A DNA stretch of 64,000 nt, taken from Microvirga sp. ACRRW (GTDB lineage Bacteria > Pseudomonadota > Alphaproteobacteria > Rhizobiales > Beijerinckiaceae). Below the pieces are notes generated by a model. That model did not search any database. It was given only the letters and a program-made list of their open reading frames with translations, and had not been told where the DNA came from. The stretch is from contig NZ_JAKRNJ010000002.1 of NCBI RefSeq assembly GCF_022346925.1, forward strand, positions 248,001 through 312,000. Reading direction: 5' to 3'. The position numbers and the translations under genes are program-made. Of this stretch, positions 63,047 through 64,000 are shown in pieces (position 1 is the stretch's first letter; each line of letters begins with the position of its first letter).

Positions 63047-64000
63047 TTAAGCGCGGACTTCGCGGATCTCTTCCTGGCCCAGTGCTTCGAACACCTTCTT
63101 CACGATGCCGGCTGAATCGAGGCTGGCATCGGCATAGAGACGCTCGGGCTTGTCGTGGTCCTGGTATGTGTCGGGCAGCACCATGGAGCGAACTTTGAGC
63201 GTGCCGCGATCGAGCGCGCCTTTGTCCGACAGCAATTGCAGCACGAAGGAGCCGAAGCCGCCGATGCAGCCTTCCTCGAGGGTGATGAGAACCTCGTGCT
63301 CGCGTACGAGTTTGAGGATCATGTCTTCGTCGAGCGGCTTGGCGAAGCGCGCATCGGCCACGGTGGTGGAGAGGCCGCGCGCTTCGAGTTCTTCGGCGGC
63401 TTTCAGCGCTTCGGCGAGGCGCGTGCCGAGCGAGAGAATGGCGATGCGGCTGCCTTGGCGAACGATGCGGCCCTTCCCGATGGCAAGCGGCTCACCCTTC
63501 TCGGGCAGATCGATGCCAACGCCTTCGCCGCGCGGATAGCGAAAGGCGATGGGGCCGTCGTCATAGGCTGCGGCAGTGGCAACCATGTGCACCAATTCCG
63601 CCTCGTCGGCTGCTGCCATTACCACCATGTTCGGCAGGGTGCCGAGATAGGCGATGTCGAAGGAGCCCGCATGCGTCGGCCCGTCTGCGCCGACGAGACC
63701 CGCGCGGTCGATGGCGAAGCGCACGGGTAGATTTTGCAGCGAGACATCGTGCACGACCTGATCGTAGGCGCGCTGCAGAAACGTGGAATAGATCGCGCAG
63801 AACGGCTTGTAGCCTTCCGTTGCCATGCCTGCGGCAAACGTCACCGCGTGTTGCTCGGCGATGCCTACATCGAAGGTTCGGGCAGGGAATTCCTTGCCGA
63901 AGAGATCGACGCCCGTGCCTGTCGGCATCGCCGCCGTGATCGCGACGATCTTGTCGTCTTCGTGGGCTTGCTTGATCAGGCTTTCGCCGAACACCTTGGT
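63047..64000 (-). CDS. dxs: 1-deoxy-D-xylulose-5-phosphate synthase (C-terminal part, cut by window)
   Basis: The last 318 or so codons of the ThDP-dependent enzyme that opens the MEP isoprenoid pathway by joining pyruvate and glyceraldehyde 3-phosphate. [15 protein letters not shown] holds the Glu that activates the cofactor; [19 protein letters not shown] and FRYPRGEG are family signatures. The C-terminal transketolase domain ends [10 protein letters not shown]. The N-terminal half lies beyond position 64000. ispE of the same pathway is at 26071. Confidence 0.95.
   Translation of the reverse strand, partial: TKVFGESLIKQAHEDDKIVAITAAMPTGTGVDLFGKEFPARTFDVGIAEQHAVTFAAGMATEGYKPFCAIYSTFLQRAYDQVVHDVSLQNLPVRFAIDRAGLVGADGPTHAGSFDIAYLGTLPNMVVMAAADEAELVHMVATAAAYDDGPIAFRYPRGEGVGIDLPEKGEPLAIGKGRIVRQGSRIAILSLGTRLAEALKAAEELEARGLSTTVADARFAKPLDEDMILKLVREHEVLITLEEGCIGGFGSFVLQLLSDKGALDRGTLKVRSMVLPDTYQDHDKPERLYADASLDSAGIVKKVFEALGQEEIREVRA

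Overview
The window reads as chromosomal DNA of an alphaproteobacterium of the order Hyphomicrobiales (Rhizobiales). Evidence: GC-rich coding sequence; the alphaproteobacterial atpI-atpB-atpE-atpF'-atpF operon without the F1 genes; a CcrM-type GANTC methyltransferase next to rnhB; smc-dsbA-dciA-mutY gene order; a SAM-II riboswitch; direct-repeat GAAC-N7-GAAC SOS boxes; and several families of roughly 100-base palindromic intergenic repeats. A Microvirga/Methylobacteriaceae-like genome is my best guess, but that is inference.

Layout. 0.2-3.5 kb: HAD hydrolase and the F0 ATP synthase operon (minus strand) with a near-consensus promoter. 3.8-9.8 kb: smc, an exported DsbA-like protein, DciA-like protein and mutY. 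9.85-12.1 kb: a tightly coupled three-gene phospholipid set (CDP-alcohol phosphotransferase, acyltransferase, CDP-DAG synthase). 12.1-17.4 kb: LysR/hydrolase pair, ccrM, rnhB and a spore-photolyase-like radical SAM gene with two tandem LexA boxes. 17.6-22 kb: a short glycosyltransferase-like gene, a possible 2H phosphoesterase, moaB, a zinc peptidase, a family 4 type UDG and a methylguanine-DNA methyltransferase. 22.2-32.7 kb: ETF-QO, a TPR protein, ispE, a membrane/HEAT-like protein, metQ with an elaborate leader, a polyprenyl synthase, DUF2007, a tRNA-type methyltransferase and an S49 peptidase. 32.9-36.6 kb: glyQ and glyS separated by a DUF559 nuclease-like gene enclosed in 50-base inverted repeats. 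36.7-43.7 kb: L,D-transpeptidase, small membrane proteins, a DHA2 exporter, ppdK and a GFA protein. 43.9-50 kb: two type I secretion substrates sharing one C-terminal domain, flanking an XRE regulator and a SleB hydrolase. 50-59.9 kb: MFS transporter, AcuI-like reductase, LysR/wrbA, TsaC, acyl-CoA dehydrogenase, SDR, corA and an SRAP protein. 60-64 kb: TrmA-family RNA methyltransferase, tlyA, an exported Mn-type SOD, a tiny YHYH protein and the 3' part of dxs.

Most of the window is housekeeping. The parts that most deserve a second look are: (1) the DUF559 cassette with inverted repeats inside the glyQS operon (33810-34306), whose repeat supplies the end of the coding sequence; (2) the metQ leader (28829-29151, minus strand), which combines a SAM-II riboswitch, two mutually exclusive hairpins, a 27-codon upstream reading frame and a second hairpin; (3) the tandem SOS boxes between the radical SAM gene and a divergent pair of poorly known genes; and (4) the predicted seven-bladed propeller RTX protein that shares its secretion domain with a serralysin-like protease. 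All coordinates and motifs were read by eye; no search or folding program was run.
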